A DNA stretch of 42,452 nucleotides, from positions 1 to 42,452 of the forward strand of contig JBAXXY010000008.1 in NCBI GenBank assembly GCA_037127655.1. The letters run 5' to 3'. Below the pieces are notes generated by a model. That model was not told the DNA's origin, did not search any database, and was given only the letters and a program-made list of their open reading frames with translations. This DNA comes from GWF2-38-69 sp037127655. GTDB lineage: Bacteria; Verrucomicrobiota; Lentisphaeria; Victivallales; GWF2-38-69. The position numbers and the translations under genes are program-made. Shown piece after piece: positions 42,436-42,452 of the stretch (its first letter is position 1; the number at the start of each line of letters is the position of its first letter).

Positions 42436-42452
42436 AGGGTATATTCGTGAAG

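Overview
The window is an AT-rich stretch (roughly 40% G+C by eye) of a bacterial chromosome. The cell envelope looks Gram-negative: there is an RND efflux pump with a lipoprotein adaptor, three lipoproteins, and secreted periplasmic-type proteins. I cannot place the organism from sequence alone. The gene mix (standalone CheB/CheR next to a very large hybrid kinase, an archaeal-style IMP cyclohydrolase, many intergenic palindromes) would suit a free-living uncultured or deep-branching diderm lineage. No rRNA, tRNA or CRISPR array was seen.

Region by region. 1-2635 is accessory DNA: a membrane-anchored protein of unknown function, a VapBC toxin-antitoxin pair with its own terminator and a candidate operator, then about 900 bp of non-coding repeats that include the 3' end of a group II intron and a 155-bp element bounded by inverted repeats. 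2636-5597 (minus) holds glycogen phosphorylase followed by a one-domain asparaginase-like protein. 5718-14280 (minus) is a signalling operon read CheR, CheB, a 1356-residue hybrid histidine kinase with three receivers, a receiver-PAS-HD-GYP protein, and a receiver-PAS-histidine kinase split in two by a one-base homopolymer insertion. 14513-17998 (plus) holds two tandemly duplicated MFS transporters and a small lipoprotein ending at a clear terminator. 18048-18257 is a degenerate array of ten 21-bp units, followed by an MNT/HEPN gene pair.

19329-22317 (minus) is a three-gene sugar operon (nucleotidyltransferase, NahK-like sugar kinase, NAD-dependent sugar epimerase) that looks like an N-acetylhexosamine salvage route. 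22444-25758 contains an FAD-dependent reductase, a small basic protein and a RecQ helicase. 25807-29024 (minus) reads shikimate dehydrogenase, an extracellular solute-binding protein and a glycerophosphodiester phosphodiesterase. A RhuM-type gene follows, then grpE-dnaJ (minus). Divergent from these is a plus-strand run: MTA phosphorylase, prepilin peptidase, IMP cyclohydrolase and UvrD/PcrA helicase. The window ends on the minus strand with an acidic lipoprotein, an RND permease with its adaptor, and TruA.

The most interesting items are the signalling operon (a possible case of CheR/CheB acting on a kinase rather than a chemoreceptor), the frameshifted receiver-kinase gene with its receiver paralogue next door, the 21-bp/heptapeptide repeat array, and the hexosamine salvage operon. 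None is proven to be a new system. Everything here comes from reading the sequence; no database search was run.
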